Assembly: GCA_965279065.1 (NCBI GenBank)
Contig: OZ257134.1
Coordinates: 3,100,001-3,164,000 of the forward strand
DNA: 64,000 bases
Direction of reading: 5' to 3'
DNA from: JAKAXS01 sp965279065
GTDB taxonomy: Bacteria; Pseudomonadota; Alphaproteobacteria; Rhizobiales; Hyphomicrobiaceae
Made by a program: the position numbers and the translations under genes. The notes below the pieces were generated by a model that worked only from the letters and a program-made list of their open reading frames with translations, did not search any database and had not been told where the DNA came from. Shown here piece after piece: positions 1-9,017 of this stretch; positions within the stretch are counted from its first letter, which is position 1; every line of letters starts with the position of its first letter.

Positions 1-2
1 CC

Positions 3-1841
3 TCCTACGGCTATCGGTACGACATGCGCGATGTCCGCAACGTCGACGACTTCTTGCTCGACAGCGAGGGCAAGGCAACCGCCTCGTTCTCGTTCGCGTT
101 GACCGCCTTCGGCTTCGACAGAACCTCAGCATCGTCCAATTACTTCCGCCAGATCCTGACCGACAAGACGTTTGCCGCTCAGGAAGCAACCGCCAAGAAC
201 GATCCGCGTCTTCTCGAATTCTCCAACGCCTTCAACTTCGCCGCCGATGGATCGCTCGCCGCCAACCAGCCGGCCCAGTCCAAGGTCGCTGAAGACCTGA
301 TGATCGAGCGGTTCCTGTCGAAGACCGACGACACGACGGGCGCATTCAGCAGCCGTCTGGTGAGCGAGTACAAGGCTGCAGTCCTGAACATCAAGACCGT
401 CACGGATTTCCTCAAACCCGAGAATGAAACGGTCTACAATTTCGCACTCGCCGCGTTCGGCATCGATCCGGCGTCCACCACCAAGGAACAGGTCGGCCGC
501 GTGTTGAGCAGCGTCGTCGATGCAAACGACGGCGTGACCAGCATCGCCGAAGAACTTGGCGGTGGTTTCCTGAAGCTCGCCCAGGCCTTCAACTTCGGCG
601 CCGGCGGCGGCATCGTCCCCGACGACATGCAGACCCAGTCCGAGGCTCAGCTGGCCTCCACGATCAACGGCTACCTTGCCCGCAAGAACCCAGCGTCTGT
701 GGCCGAGACCTCGGCGGCGACGACAGGCTTCAAATCCGCGATCAACACCATAGAGTCCCGCGCGCTCGCGAACCGGACGCAGGCCGTCGACGAGTTTCTG
801 GCTGACCCCAAACTCTACAACTACGCCCTCGCGGCCTACGGTCTGGATCCCAAGACCGAACTCAAATCCGACATTCGCCAGGCCTTGATCGCCGACAAGA
901 CCAAGAGCTTCAACTTCCTCGATCAGCCGGGAAACCAGAAATACAAGGCGCTCGCCGAAGCCCTGAACTTCGATCCGGACGGTTCGGTTGGAACACCGCG
1001 CCAGGCCCAGAACGCCAGCGACGCCTTGCGCCTGGCGCAAAAGTACGCCGCCTCCTATCCGACGGTGAAGCGTCCCGACTTCGCCAAGGACATACCGACG
1101 GCCCAGGAAAATCTCATCAAGGCGGAGTCCGACTACTACGCCACCGCCATTCTCAAGATCGGCACCGTGGACGAACTGACGGCCGACAAGCGCGTCGTGT
1201 CCTACATCACCAAGGCCTTCGGTCTCGACGACAAGTTCAGCACGCTCGATCTGAAGCGCATCCTGACCAGCGATCTCTCCGACCCCAAGAGCTTCGCCAA
1301 TTCCTCCAAGACCCTCGCCTACCGCGAGATCGCAGCAACCTTCAACTTCGACACGAAGGGCCAGAGCAAGCGCGTGCCCGAGACGTCGGTCCAGTCGTCC
1401 GGCGGCATCTACGAGACCCAGAGCGACTACCTGCAGCAGACCGTCGAGGCGGATGCGGGCGCGGACAACGCCGGCGTGCGTCTCGCGCTCTATTTCAAGC
1501 GCAAGGCCCCGACGATCACCTCCGCCTACTCGCTCCTGGCCGACAAGGCGCTGTTCGAAGTCGCACGCACCGCCCTGGGCATCCCGCTCGCCGCGGCCCG
1601 CGCCGATATCGACGTGCTCGCCCGCACCATCGACAAGAAGCTCAATGTCGCCGATCTGAAAGACCCCAAGAAGCTCGACGCCTTCATCAAGCGCTTCACC
1701 GCCTTGTACGATGTCGAGAATGGGGGCGGCGTCAGTAGCTCCAACAGCAACGCGCTGACGATTCTCACCGGCGGAAGCGACATTGGCTTCTCCACGGACA
1801 CCTTGGCGAGCCTGCAGAACATCCGCTTCCGGCCATTCTAG
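3..1841 (+). CDS. DUF1217 family protein, 5' partial
   Basis: The frame is open to the left edge (Ser-Tyr-Gly-Tyr-Arg-Tyr-Asp precedes the first Met at 24), so the gene starts outside the window. The protein is built of four to five copies of a roughly 130-residue module: a Val-Asp-Asp-Phe-Leu type opening, then Tyr-Asn-Phe-Ala-Leu-Ala-Ala-Phe-Gly, a short helix ending in Leu-Thr-Asp-Lys, and a closing Ala-Phe-Asn-Phe. This is the pattern of DUF1217, an alphaproteobacterial family usually encoded near flagellar genes. The biochemical role is unknown; a flagellum-associated function is inferred from family context only, because no flagellar gene is visible here. No terminator is seen before the next gene, 97 bp downstream. 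Confidence 0.8.
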   Translation, partial: SYGYRYDMRDVRNVDDFLLDSEGKATASFSFALTAFGFDRTSASSNYFRQILTDKTFAAQEATAKNDPRLLEFSNAFNFAADGSLAANQPAQSKVAEDLMIERFLSKTDDTTGAFSSRLVSEYKAAVLNIKTVTDFLKPENETVYNFALAAFGIDPASTTKEQVGRVLSSVVDANDGVTSIAEELGGGFLKLAQAFNFGAGGGIVPDDMQTQSEAQLASTINGYLARKNPASVAETSAATTGFKSAINTIESRALANRTQAVDEFLADPKLYNYALAAYGLDPKTELKSDIRQALIADKTKSFNFLDQPGNQKYKALAEALNFDPDGSVGTPRQAQNASDALRLAQKYAASYPTVKRPDFAKDIPTAQENLIKAESDYYATAILKIGTVDELTADKRVVSYITKAFGLDDKFSTLDLKRILTSDLSDPKSFANSSKTLAYREIAATFNFDTKGQSKRVPETSVQSSGGIYETQSDYLQQTVEADAGADNAGVRLALYFKRKAPTITSAYSLLADKALFEVARTALGIPLAAARADIDVLARTIDKKLNVADLKDPKKLDAFIKRFTALYDVENGGGVSSSNSNALTILTGGSDIGFSTDTLASLQNIRFRPF

Positions 1842-1938
1842 CGGCCGGCGGAAAGATCATCTGCACATCAATAGCTTGTTAGCGGACGACTTCCTCCCTA
1901 CCTAGGGCCTGCGGCTCAAAGTCAGAGAGGTCTTCCCC

Positions 1939-3120
1939 ATGTTTGACGCCCGGTCCCTGCTCGAACAGATTGTGAATGGCGCCAATCGCAACGCGGCTCC
2001 GGGAGGGGGCGGTGGCGGTCTAGGAGACATCCTGGGCGACCTGATGCGCGGTGCGGGAGGCCAAGGTGCCCCTGCCGGGAATGTGACAGCTCGACCAGGC
2101 GCCACGCAAGGTGGCGGCCAAGGTGGTCTGGGCGACATTCTGGGCGACCTTCTCGGCGGCGCCAACCGCGCAGGCCCCGGTGCCCCCGGTGCGCCGGCAG
2201 CCTCCGGCGGCAATGCCTTGGAAGACATTCTTCGCAATCTCGTGCCCGGCCAGACGCGTGGCGTCGCACCGGGCACGGCCCCCGGCACGGCGGAAGGCGG
2301 CGGCGGTCTCGCAGATATTCTCGGCAAGCTGCAGCAAAGCCTTGGCGGTCAGTCCGGAGCCGGAGGCGGCGGTATTGCCGACGTGCTCGGCCAGATCCTC
2401 AGCCAAGCGACGCAGGGTGCCAAGGAAGGTGCTGGCCGCCTCAGCGACGCCACCGGCGCACGCGACGCCTTCAACCGCACGACCGGCCAGACGCCGGAAG
2501 ACCTGATGGCGAAGCTGAAAGAGTTGATCGCCAACAACCAGCTCGGCGCCGGCGCCGCCCTCGGCGGTCTTGGCGGCCTGGTCCTCGGCACGCAGACAGG
2601 CCGCGGTCTGGCCGTCAGCGCCGCCAAGATCGGCGCCCTCGCCCTCATCGGCGGGCTCGCCTACAAGGCCTTTCAGAACTACCAGGCCGGCCGGCCGCTC
2701 ATCACCGGTGCACATCCCGCGGAGGCAGCACCCCAGGGCACCGGCTTCGAGCCGCAGGCGCTGACCAACCAGAGCGCCACGACCTACATCCGCGCCATGA
2801 TTGCCGCCGCCAATTCCGACGGCCGCATCGACGACAGCGAAAAGCAGCGCATCTTCGGAGCCTTGAAGCAAGGCGGACTGGAATCGGAGGCCGAAGCCTT
2901 CCTGCAGCACGAACTGGGCCAGCCCGCCACGGTCGACGAGCTCGCCGCCGCCGTCGGCTCGCCTGAGGAAGCAGCCCAGGTCTACACCGCCGCCCGTATC
3001 GCCATCGAACCCGACACCGCCGGCGAGAACGCGTTCCTTGCCTCCCTCGCCGACCGCCTGGGCATCGACCGGCAGCTCGCGTCCTTCATCGACAATGAGG
3101 CACGCACGACCTCCGCCTGA
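1939..3120 (+). CDS. DUF533 / TerB-like membrane protein
   Basis: 393 residues. The first ~180 residues are Gly/Ala/Pro-rich low complexity with repeated Leu-Gly-Asp-Ile-Leu-Gly-Asp-Leu motifs. At about residues 200-240 there is a hydrophobic Gly-rich segment (LGGLVLGTQTGRG, then ALALIGGLAYKAF), and the C-terminal ~130 residues form an acidic helical domain (AANSDGRIDDSEKQRI) as in the TerB/DUF533 fold of E. coli YebE. The family is an inner-membrane protein of unknown function, with TerB linked to tellurite or stress response elsewhere. A purine-rich AGAGAGG lies upstream of the ATG. The gene converges on the exporter operon across a strong hairpin. Confidence 0.75.
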   Translation: MFDARSLLEQIVNGANRNAAPGGGGGGLGDILGDLMRGAGGQGAPAGNVTARPGATQGGGQGGLGDILGDLLGGANRAGPGAPGAPAASGGNALEDILRNLVPGQTRGVAPGTAPGTAEGGGGLADILGKLQQSLGGQSGAGGGGIADVLGQILSQATQGAKEGAGRLSDATGARDAFNRTTGQTPEDLMAKLKELIANNQLGAGAALGGLGGLVLGTQTGRGLAVSAAKIGALALIGGLAYKAFQNYQAGRPLITGAHPAEAAPQGTGFEPQALTNQSATTYIRAMIAAANSDGRIDDSEKQRIFGALKQGGLESEAEAFLQHELGQPATVDELAAAVGSPEEAAQVYTAARIAIEPDTAGENAFLASLADRLGIDRQLASFIDNEARTTSA

Positions 3121-3150
3121 CGGACACGCTGACTACAAGCAGCAAAGCAA

Positions 3151-3179
3151 AAGGGCCGCCCATCACAGGAGCGGCCCTT
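3151..3179. terminator. bidirectional terminator hairpin
   Basis: Perfect 9-bp stem AAGGGCCGC / GCGGCCCTT around an 11-nt loop, placed between two convergent genes (stops at 3120 and 3205). On the minus strand the stem is followed by TTTTGCTTTG, so it should end the exporter operon best; on the plus strand the U-run is weak. Confidence 0.75.
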
Positions 3180-3204
3180 CGCTTATTCGTTAGAATGAGT
3201 TTGC

Positions 3205-4305
3205 TCAGTTCGTCTTCGTTTCGGCAGCAGCCGTTTCGCCGCCGTCCTTGAAGAATACGTCGACGCGCATGCCCGTCAGCAGTGGCGGATTACCGTCCAG
3301 GCTCACCAGAACCTCGAGAACTTCCACGTCGTTCGGACGGCGCGGACCGCGCGACACGATACGCGGCGGCCCAAGCGACTGCGCGATCGACGTCACCTTG
3401 CCGTTGAAATCCTTCTCGCCGTAGGCATCGACGCGAATGACCGCCGCCTGGCCTTCCTTGATCTTCACGACGTCGCGCTCTTCGACTTCCGCGCGCACGC
3501 GCAGGCTCGACAGATCGCCGAACAGCACCAGCGGCGACTCGGGCGACGGCACGGCCGTTTCACCCACCTTCGCCCAGACCGTCAGCACGGTGCCATCGTA
3601 GGGCGCGCGGATGCGCGTGCGATCGATTGCGTTCTCCAGCAGCGACAGGTCCGAGCGGGCCTGGGACAACGCTGACTCCAGACGCGTCGGCAGCGGAATG
3701 CCCGCGAGCCCGTTGACCCGCGCAACATTCGTCTTCTCAGCAGCAACCTTCTTCTCGGCGGCGGCAACGGCATCGCGCGCCTTCACAACGGCGTCGGCGG
3801 CACCGGCATCGCTGCGCGCCTTGAGGATCGCCACGTCGAGAGACTGCCGCGCGTCGAACACACCGCGTGAGGCCTTGTCGAGCTGGTCTTCGGCAGTGCG
3901 CCGTTCTTCTGCAGGGCCTTTCGCCGCCGGTTCCTCGTCGCGTTCACGCACGCGAACCTGCGCCTCGGCGCGTGCGGCGGCAAGCTTGTCGACCAGATCG
4001 GTATCGTCGAGCTGCACCATCACGTCGCCGGCCGCGACCTTGTCGTTCGTCTTGACGTTCACGGCGACGATCTCGCCACCCGATTGCGTCGTGATACGCA
4101 CTTCGCCGTCCCGCGGCTCCACGCGCCCGGTGGCCGACGCGGCCCACTGCGGCTTCACGGTATTGGTGACATCCGCGGCATAGGCCGGCGGTACGTTCGA
4201 GGTCGGCGGACCCCAGTTGAGCAGGAGGCTGATGGCAACCGCCAGCATGCCGAACGCGACCACGGTCGCGGCTGTTGAATTCAAACGGGCCACAAGATTA
4301 GCCAT
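3205..4305 (-). CDS. ABC exporter membrane fusion protein (HlyD/DevB type)
   Basis: 366 residues. One N-terminal transmembrane segment (about residues 12-30) is followed by a periplasmic region with the split lipoyl/barrel-sandwich halves (VRITTQSGGEIVAVNV near residue 70 and RIRAPYDGTVLTVWAKVGE near residue 235), an alpha-hairpin rich in Ala/Arg/Glu between them, and a beta-barrel domain. This is the periplasmic adaptor of a MacAB/DevBCA-type exporter. It is the last gene of a three-gene operon and overlaps the ATPase gene by 8 nt. The exported substrate cannot be deduced; in cyanobacteria DevBCA exports heterocyst glycolipid, but relatives in alphaproteobacteria are uncharacterised as far as I know. 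Confidence 0.85.
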   Translation of the reverse strand: MANLVARLNSTAATVVAFGMLAVAISLLLNWGPPTSNVPPAYAADVTNTVKPQWAASATGRVEPRDGEVRITTQSGGEIVAVNVKTNDKVAAGDVMVQLDDTDLVDKLAAARAEAQVRVRERDEEPAAKGPAEERRTAEDQLDKASRGVFDARQSLDVAILKARSDAGAADAVVKARDAVAAAEKKVAAEKTNVARVNGLAGIPLPTRLESALSQARSDLSLLENAIDRTRIRAPYDGTVLTVWAKVGETAVPSPESPLVLFGDLSSLRVRAEVEERDVVKIKEGQAAVIRVDAYGEKDFNGKVTSIAQSLGPPRIVSRGPRRPNDVEVLEVLVSLDGNPPLLTGMRVDVFFKDGGETAAAETKTN

Positions 4306-5050
4306 GTGCTTTTCGCCTTTTTGTAAGATCCGTGACGCGCGGCGCGTCGAGACCGTCCGGCCTGCGCTCCTCGCCCACGATCAAGCCATCCTCGATGCGC
4401 ACGACACGGTCGGCATAGCCGAGCGTTCTGGGGTCGTGCGTCACGGCGAGGACGCTGCGCTTCTGTTCCCTGGCGATACGCGCCAGGAGTTCCATGACGG
4501 CGTGGCCGTTCTCGCTGTCGAGAGCGGCCGTCGGCTCGTCTGCCAGCACCACGGAGGGTGAACTGGCGATCGCGCGAGCCACAGCGACACGCTGCTGCTC
4601 ACCACCCGAGAGATTGCCCGGGTAATTCTTCAACCTGTGACCCAGCCCGACCTCGTGCAGCACCTCTTCGGCGCGCTGCGAGGCGGCATAGCCTTTTTGC
4701 CCGATCACATCGAGCGCGATACGGACGTTCTCCAGCGCGTTGAGCGTCGGGAAGAGATTGTAGGACTGGAAGATATAGCCGATATGCGTGCGCCGCAGTG
4801 CCGCAAGGTCTTCGGCGCGCATGCCCGTCGTGCTCTGGCCGGCGACGCGGATCTCTCCCGAGGTCTGCGTCAGGATGCAGCCGAGGATCGACAGTAGGGT
4901 CGTCTTGCCCGAGCCGGATGGCCCCATCAGCAGCGTCAGCTCGCCGGGATTGAGAGCCAGGCTGACGCCTTTCAGCGCCATCACCTTGCCGGCCCCGCGG
5001 CCAAGCTCCTTGACGATGTTCTCTGCTTCGAGCGTGGGGATGCCCGTCAT
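4298..5050 (-). CDS. ABC exporter ATPase (DevA/LolD/MacB type)
   Basis: 250 residues. Walker A is GPSGSGKTT, the Q-loop region has the sequence YIFQSYNLFPTL typical of the LolD/MacB/DevA class, the signature is LSGGEQQRVAVARA, Walker B is VVLADEPTAALD, and the switch His lies in AVTHDPR. It would power the mechanotransmission-type exporter formed with the permease encoded upstream and the fusion protein encoded downstream. The ATG overlaps the permease stop as ATGA, a sign of translational coupling. The last ~25 residues are a basic extension. Confidence 0.9.
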   Translation of the reverse strand: MTGIPTLEAENIVKELGRGAGKVMALKGVSLALNPGELTLLMGPSGSGKTTLLSILGCILTQTSGEIRVAGQSTTGMRAEDLAALRRTHIGYIFQSYNLFPTLNALENVRIALDVIGQKGYAASQRAEEVLHEVGLGHRLKNYPGNLSGGEQQRVAVARAIASSPSVVLADEPTAALDSENGHAVMELLARIAREQKRSVLAVTHDPRTLGYADRVVRIEDGLIVGEERRPDGLDAPRVTDLTKRRKAHG

Positions 5051-6177
5051 CTGTTAAACACCGTTGCTGGATCGATTTTGGTTACCTTCACGATCGCCGA
5101 CACCGCGGAGATCGCGCACATGGAAAGTGTTAGAGCGAACAGGGCCCCCGCAAGCCCCGGCGTCATCACAAGGGGCAGCGGCGAGGATCGACTCATAAAA
5201 AGTACGGTCAGCGAAATCAGCATACCAAGGATGTAGCCGATCACTGCGCTCATCCCGGCCTGTGCCAGGATCACCTTGTGGATATACCCCGAAGACGAGC
5301 CCAACGCACGTAAAGTCGCGAATTCGTTGAGATGGTCCTTGGTGCTGGAATAGAGCGTCTGCGCCACGATCACGGTACCCACGAGGATACCGAGCAGCGC
5401 GCCGCCGATCAGTGCCACGCCCGCGCCGGTCCGGAACAGCCACTGCGTCAGGCTCCGATCGCGGAACTCCGGCTTCGTCAGAACGTCGGCACCTTCGAGC
5501 CGCGTCTTGAGGTCCGCACGAACCGCTTCGATGTCGGCACCAGGATCAAGCTGAACAAGGAAGAACGTCGTCTTATCACCGTCAACGCCGATCAGCTGTC
5601 GTGCTCGGTTAATGGGCGTGAAAACATAAGGACTCTGCGTGAACGAGCGGATGCCGTGCGTCAGCGCCCGTACGCGCACGCGCCCCGTGGCGATCTGCGC
5701 CGTATCGCCGACGCCCGCAATGTCGAGTTCCCGCAGATAGGTGTTGTCGACGGCGATGGCGTCGGGGGCCTTGATGTCCTCCCAGTCGCCCTGCACCAGG
5801 GACCAAGGCTCTAGACCCTTGTCTTCGGCGTCGGTCCCGACCACGACCACGCGGGTCGACCCGCCGCTCGGCTTGCGCCATTCGGCGAACGCCACGATCA
5901 TTGGAATGACCGCTTTGACCCCCGGCGTAGCCAGCGCCGCATGGCGCTCGCGCGGTGTCAGCAGCACGCCGCCATCTTCGAAGCTCTTGGCACCGTACGC
6001 GGTCACCCAGAGTTCGCCGTTGGCGCGCTCGATCATAGCCGTGATCATGCGGCTGGAGCCGAGATACAGCCCGAGCTGCACGGCGACGAGCACGATTGAG
6101 AACAGGATTCCAACCAGCGTCACCGCCAGGCGGATCCGATCATGGAATAGATTGCGAAATGCAAGTGTAAGGATCAT
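5047..6177 (-). CDS. ABC exporter permease (DevC/FtsX type)
   Basis: 376 residues with the FtsX/MacB topology: one transmembrane helix near the N terminus (LAVTLVGILFSIVLVAVQLG), a large periplasmic domain of about 230 residues, then three helices in the last 130 residues. The ATLRALGSSSGYI segment between the last helices is the conserved coupling region. It is the first gene of the operon permease-ATPase-fusion protein. About 350 bp of non-coding DNA lie upstream and should hold the promoter. The order and sizes match DevC-DevA-DevB gene sets. Confidence 0.85.
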   Translation of the reverse strand: MILTLAFRNLFHDRIRLAVTLVGILFSIVLVAVQLGLYLGSSRMITAMIERANGELWVTAYGAKSFEDGGVLLTPRERHAALATPGVKAVIPMIVAFAEWRKPSGGSTRVVVVGTDAEDKGLEPWSLVQGDWEDIKAPDAIAVDNTYLRELDIAGVGDTAQIATGRVRVRALTHGIRSFTQSPYVFTPINRARQLIGVDGDKTTFFLVQLDPGADIEAVRADLKTRLEGADVLTKPEFRDRSLTQWLFRTGAGVALIGGALLGILVGTVIVAQTLYSSTKDHLNEFATLRALGSSSGYIHKVILAQAGMSAVIGYILGMLISLTVLFMSRSSPLPLVMTPGLAGALFALTLSMCAISAVSAIVKVTKIDPATVFNR

Positions 6178-6425
6178 GGCGTTCGTTCAGCCACCCATAT
6201 GACTTGGCGCGACTTAAAGCAGTTCGCGATAGAACTCGATATGAGACATAACGTGCCACGGACCATGAACGAAAGTATCGGCTGCGGGTCGCACCCGGAC
6301 TTATTCACGACTTCAGGCAGGTTCTAGAGATCAAGTGATCGTGCCGGCCGAACCCGGCAACCATAACTGCCTAACATCACTGGTATTTGGCAGAAAGATG
6401 GTCAGGCTATACTCAGCGTCGATTG

Positions 6426-6462
6426 GTCCCGCCCGGTAAGGGTTTACTAAACCTTTCGGGAC
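6426..6462. promoter_or_regulatory. intergenic 6178-6531 with inverted repeats
   Basis: The 354-bp gap between divergent genes has no convincing ORF. It holds a perfect 13-bp palindrome, GGTTTACTAAACC (6441-6453), flanked by GTCCCG (6426-6431) and CGGGAC (6457-6462). Position about 80 bp before the DUF2147 start suggests an operator or leader structure for that gene; function is inferred. Confidence 0.35.
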
Positions 6463-6531
6463 ACCCTGCTTTTGCCGCTTTCCCGCACTAGTCCAGCATC
6501 TCCGCACAATCCAATATCAGGCTGATTGGCC

Positions 6532-7545
6532 ATGCAATTTCTAACCCGATTCGTTCGCAGCCGCCGGGCAAGCCTGGCGACACAGGCCGCCATTGCCCTG
6601 GGTGCGGCGTTAGCGCTGCCGGAGTACCGGGATGCACGGGCCGCCGACACGGCCGAGGTCGGCGTCTGGATCAACCACGAAGGCAAAGGCGCCGTCGAGA
6701 TCAAGCCGTGTGGCGCCGCCCTTTGCGGCAACATCGTCTGGCTGAAGACCCCGGTGAACGACCAGGGCCAGCCTCTGTTCGACCGCCGCAACCCCGATGA
6801 GACGAAGCGCAATCGCCCGATCTGCGGTTTGCCCGTCATCGGCAACGTCAAGCGCACCCCAGAAGGTTGGGACGAGGGCTGGATCTATAATCCGGAAGAG
6901 GGCGCGCAGTTCGATGTCGCCCTGCAAGCCTCCGGCGACAGGCTGACGGTCACGGGCTACAAGGGCATCAAGCTGTTCTCCAAGACGTTGATCTGGACTC
7001 GCGCGCCAGCCGATCTGCAGCGCTGCGACGGCGCCGGGCCGCAGCAGACGAAGGCCAAGCCTGCCGTCGCACCCCCGAAACTGGCAGCGCCGCAACCAAA
7101 GGACGGCGCTCCGACCGCCGCCAAGAAACAAGCGGCACCGGCTCCCGGCAACGCGTCGGCGAAGCCCGCTGCAGCCCCCGCACCGACGGCGGCCAAGAAA
7201 CCACCGGCCAAGGATGCCAAGGCTGTCCCAGCCGCCGCACCTGGCGCTCCAGCCAAGAAGGCGGCTACGGCGCCTTCGGCCAAGAATGCCGTCACCACGA
7301 CAGCCAAGACGCCGGCACAGCCTGGCGCGGCGACGGCAACGAAGAAGACGGCAACGGCGCCCGGCACGAAACCACCCGCACCGACCGCAGCGAAACCGGC
7401 AGCCAAGAAACCTGCGGCGACAGCCACAGCCAGCACGACCGCCGACAAGAAGGCCGTCGCACCCTCAGACAAGAAGCCCGCCGCCAAGCCGCCGCTGAAA
7501 AAGAAACCGGCGGACGAGGACGATGCCCCATCCACCGTTGAATGA
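6532..7545 (+). CDS. secreted DUF2147 protein with Lys/Ala/Pro tail
   Basis: 337 residues from the ATG at 6532; a TTG two codons upstream is less likely. The N terminus is a signal peptide (Arg-rich start, hydrophobic core ATQAAIALGAALALP, then Ala-Arg-Ala-Ala). Residues ~42-165 are a DUF2147 domain: GVWINHEGKG, two paired Cys (KPCGAALCGNIVW), DRRNPDE, and a Trp-Ile-Tyr-Asn-Pro-Glu-Glu-Gly turn. From ~170 on the sequence is almost only Lys, Ala, Pro and Thr with repeated AAKK/PAAKP units, like a histone-H1 tail; this would be a highly basic, disordered periplasmic extension. DUF2147 proteins are of unknown function. The long basic tail is not part of the standard family length (about 140-160 residues). 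Confidence 0.8.
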   Translation: MQFLTRFVRSRRASLATQAAIALGAALALPEYRDARAADTAEVGVWINHEGKGAVEIKPCGAALCGNIVWLKTPVNDQGQPLFDRRNPDETKRNRPICGLPVIGNVKRTPEGWDEGWIYNPEEGAQFDVALQASGDRLTVTGYKGIKLFSKTLIWTRAPADLQRCDGAGPQQTKAKPAVAPPKLAAPQPKDGAPTAAKKQAAPAPGNASAKPAAAPAPTAAKKPPAKDAKAVPAAAPGAPAKKAATAPSAKNAVTTTAKTPAQPGAATATKKTATAPGTKPPAPTAAKPAAKKPAATATASTTADKKAVAPSDKKPAAKPPLKKKPADEDDAPSTVE

Positions 7546-7569
7546 CTCAGCGATGCGTAGGCCTCAAGC

Positions 7570-8562
7570 CTAGGACGCGCGATCCTCGCCGCCGAAGGCA
7601 GCCTGTTCGCGTTCGTTGTCCTGCGACCCGGCTTTCCAGCGGTTGACCGCTTCCTGCTCTTCGATGCGCTCGACCTGCCGCTGTACGAAGTCGACGGCAC
7701 GGTCCACGACGATGTTCCGCTGCTTGTCCAGCGTCACCATATGATAGCTGTCGTCCAGCACCACTGTTTCCACCAGGCCGCCCAGCCGGCGCTGCAGCAG
7801 CAGTGCGTTCGACAGGTCGCTCTGGTCGTCTTCGCGCGGGTGGAAGATCACCGCGGGCTGGCTGATGCTGCCCAGACCCTTCTTGACGTCACGCGCCAGG
7901 CGCAGGAACTCGAACACTAGCCCGCCGCCGCGCCCGAATAGATCCTCGATGGGACGGTCGTCGCTCTTGTAGCTGTCGAACACGAAATTGCGGATGCGGT
8001 CATCCTTGATGCCGTAGGGCGCCCGCTGGCGGAAGTGAAACAGGTTCGCGAACCACTTCTGATGCACCAGCTTGAAGAAATTGAAGTACCACGGGATCGT
8101 CCAGCCGTTCGGCCACAGCGTCGGGGCAAACAGCATGAGGCTCCGCACCGTGTCGGGCTGCTTGCGCGCCAGCTGCAGCGCGATCATCGATCCAGCCGAC
8201 ATGCCGCCGACGAATATCGTATCGCAATGCGCCTTGAGATCGGCCAGCGCCTTCTCCGCCGCCGCATACCAATCCTGCCAGGTCGACAGACCGGAGACGT
8301 CGGTGCCGCCGCCAAGACCCGGAAGCAGCGGGCAGTAAACCGTGTAACCTTCGCGCGCCAACGACTGCGCTACGAAGCGCAATTCCATCGGATTGCCGCC
8401 GAGGCTGTGAATGAGGAGGACGCCAACGCGGCCACCCGGGATCACAAGGCTCCCACGGAAGCCAGTCAGTTTTTCTTTGTTTTTTAGCACGTTACTATTA
8501 CCCGCTCGGATCTTGGATCGATTATTAAGCCGATTAAGGCTCGCAAGCCAACCCCTGTTCAC
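7570..8562 (-). CDS. alpha/beta hydrolase (carboxylesterase-like)
   Basis: 330 residues from a GTG at 8562 with AGGCAGGCAG just upstream. The fold is clear: oxyanion-hole segment LLIHSLGGNP, nucleophile elbow Gly-Met-Ser-Ala-Gly, acid-bearing HPREDDQSD, and catalytic His in DDSYHMVTLDKQ. The arrangement matches thermostable monoacylglycerol lipase/carboxylesterase Est30-type enzymes, which cleave short or medium acyl esters in the cytoplasm. The ~35 N-terminal and ~35 C-terminal residues (charged, Glu-rich) are extra. It converges on the DUF2147 gene with only 24 bp between stops. Confidence 0.8.
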   Translation of the reverse strand: MNRGWLASLNRLNNRSKIRAGNSNVLKNKEKLTGFRGSLVIPGGRVGVLLIHSLGGNPMELRFVAQSLAREGYTVYCPLLPGLGGGTDVSGLSTWQDWYAAAEKALADLKAHCDTIFVGGMSAGSMIALQLARKQPDTVRSLMLFAPTLWPNGWTIPWYFNFFKLVHQKWFANLFHFRQRAPYGIKDDRIRNFVFDSYKSDDRPIEDLFGRGGGLVFEFLRLARDVKKGLGSISQPAVIFHPREDDQSDLSNALLLQRRLGGLVETVVLDDSYHMVTLDKQRNIVVDRAVDFVQRQVERIEEQEAVNRWKAGSQDNEREQAAFGGEDRAS

Positions 8563-9017
8563 CTGCCTGCCTCAGAACGCCGCAGCTCTCTACAAGGGCC
8601 GCTGCACCGGGGCCGGACCCCTTGGTCAGTGAGAGCTAGAGCGCCGGGTTTGGCAGAGCTGCCGATGGCCCGACGCCAAATTAAACCATTCCGCGCAATT
8701 TGTGCACCGCACCATGACGCTTGACGAGATGTCAGGATGACGCAGCGCAATGCTAATGTTGCGGCACCAGAAGACCAGTTAAGCCACTAAGAAAAAATGA
8801 ATATTAAAAAGGGGATTTTATGGAGCTCACGGCGGCTGCGATGCGGCATAGACGCCGCCGCGCGTCCCAGTTGCATCTCGGACACCTGCAGACGTCGGCT
8901 ACGGCTTGGCGTCGCGGGGCAACCCTCTATATTGGCGGGGCGCGGGCGCCAAGCGGCAGGGCGACCGACGACCGCGTGGACGAGTAGAGGGCGTGCTGCC
9001 AGCCATAGGGGTTTTAG
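8563..9017. other. divergent intergenic region
   Basis: 455 bp between divergent genes, expected to hold both promoters. One short frame (8820-8987, 55 codons, Arg-rich) has a good AAGGGG site before its ATG, but it has no recognisable relatives or composition of a protein and I do not call it. Otherwise nothing is seen. Confidence 0.4.

Noticed and set aside
126..1040. 304-codon minus ORF within the first gene
   Set aside because: Shadow of the DUF1217 reading frame; no motif.
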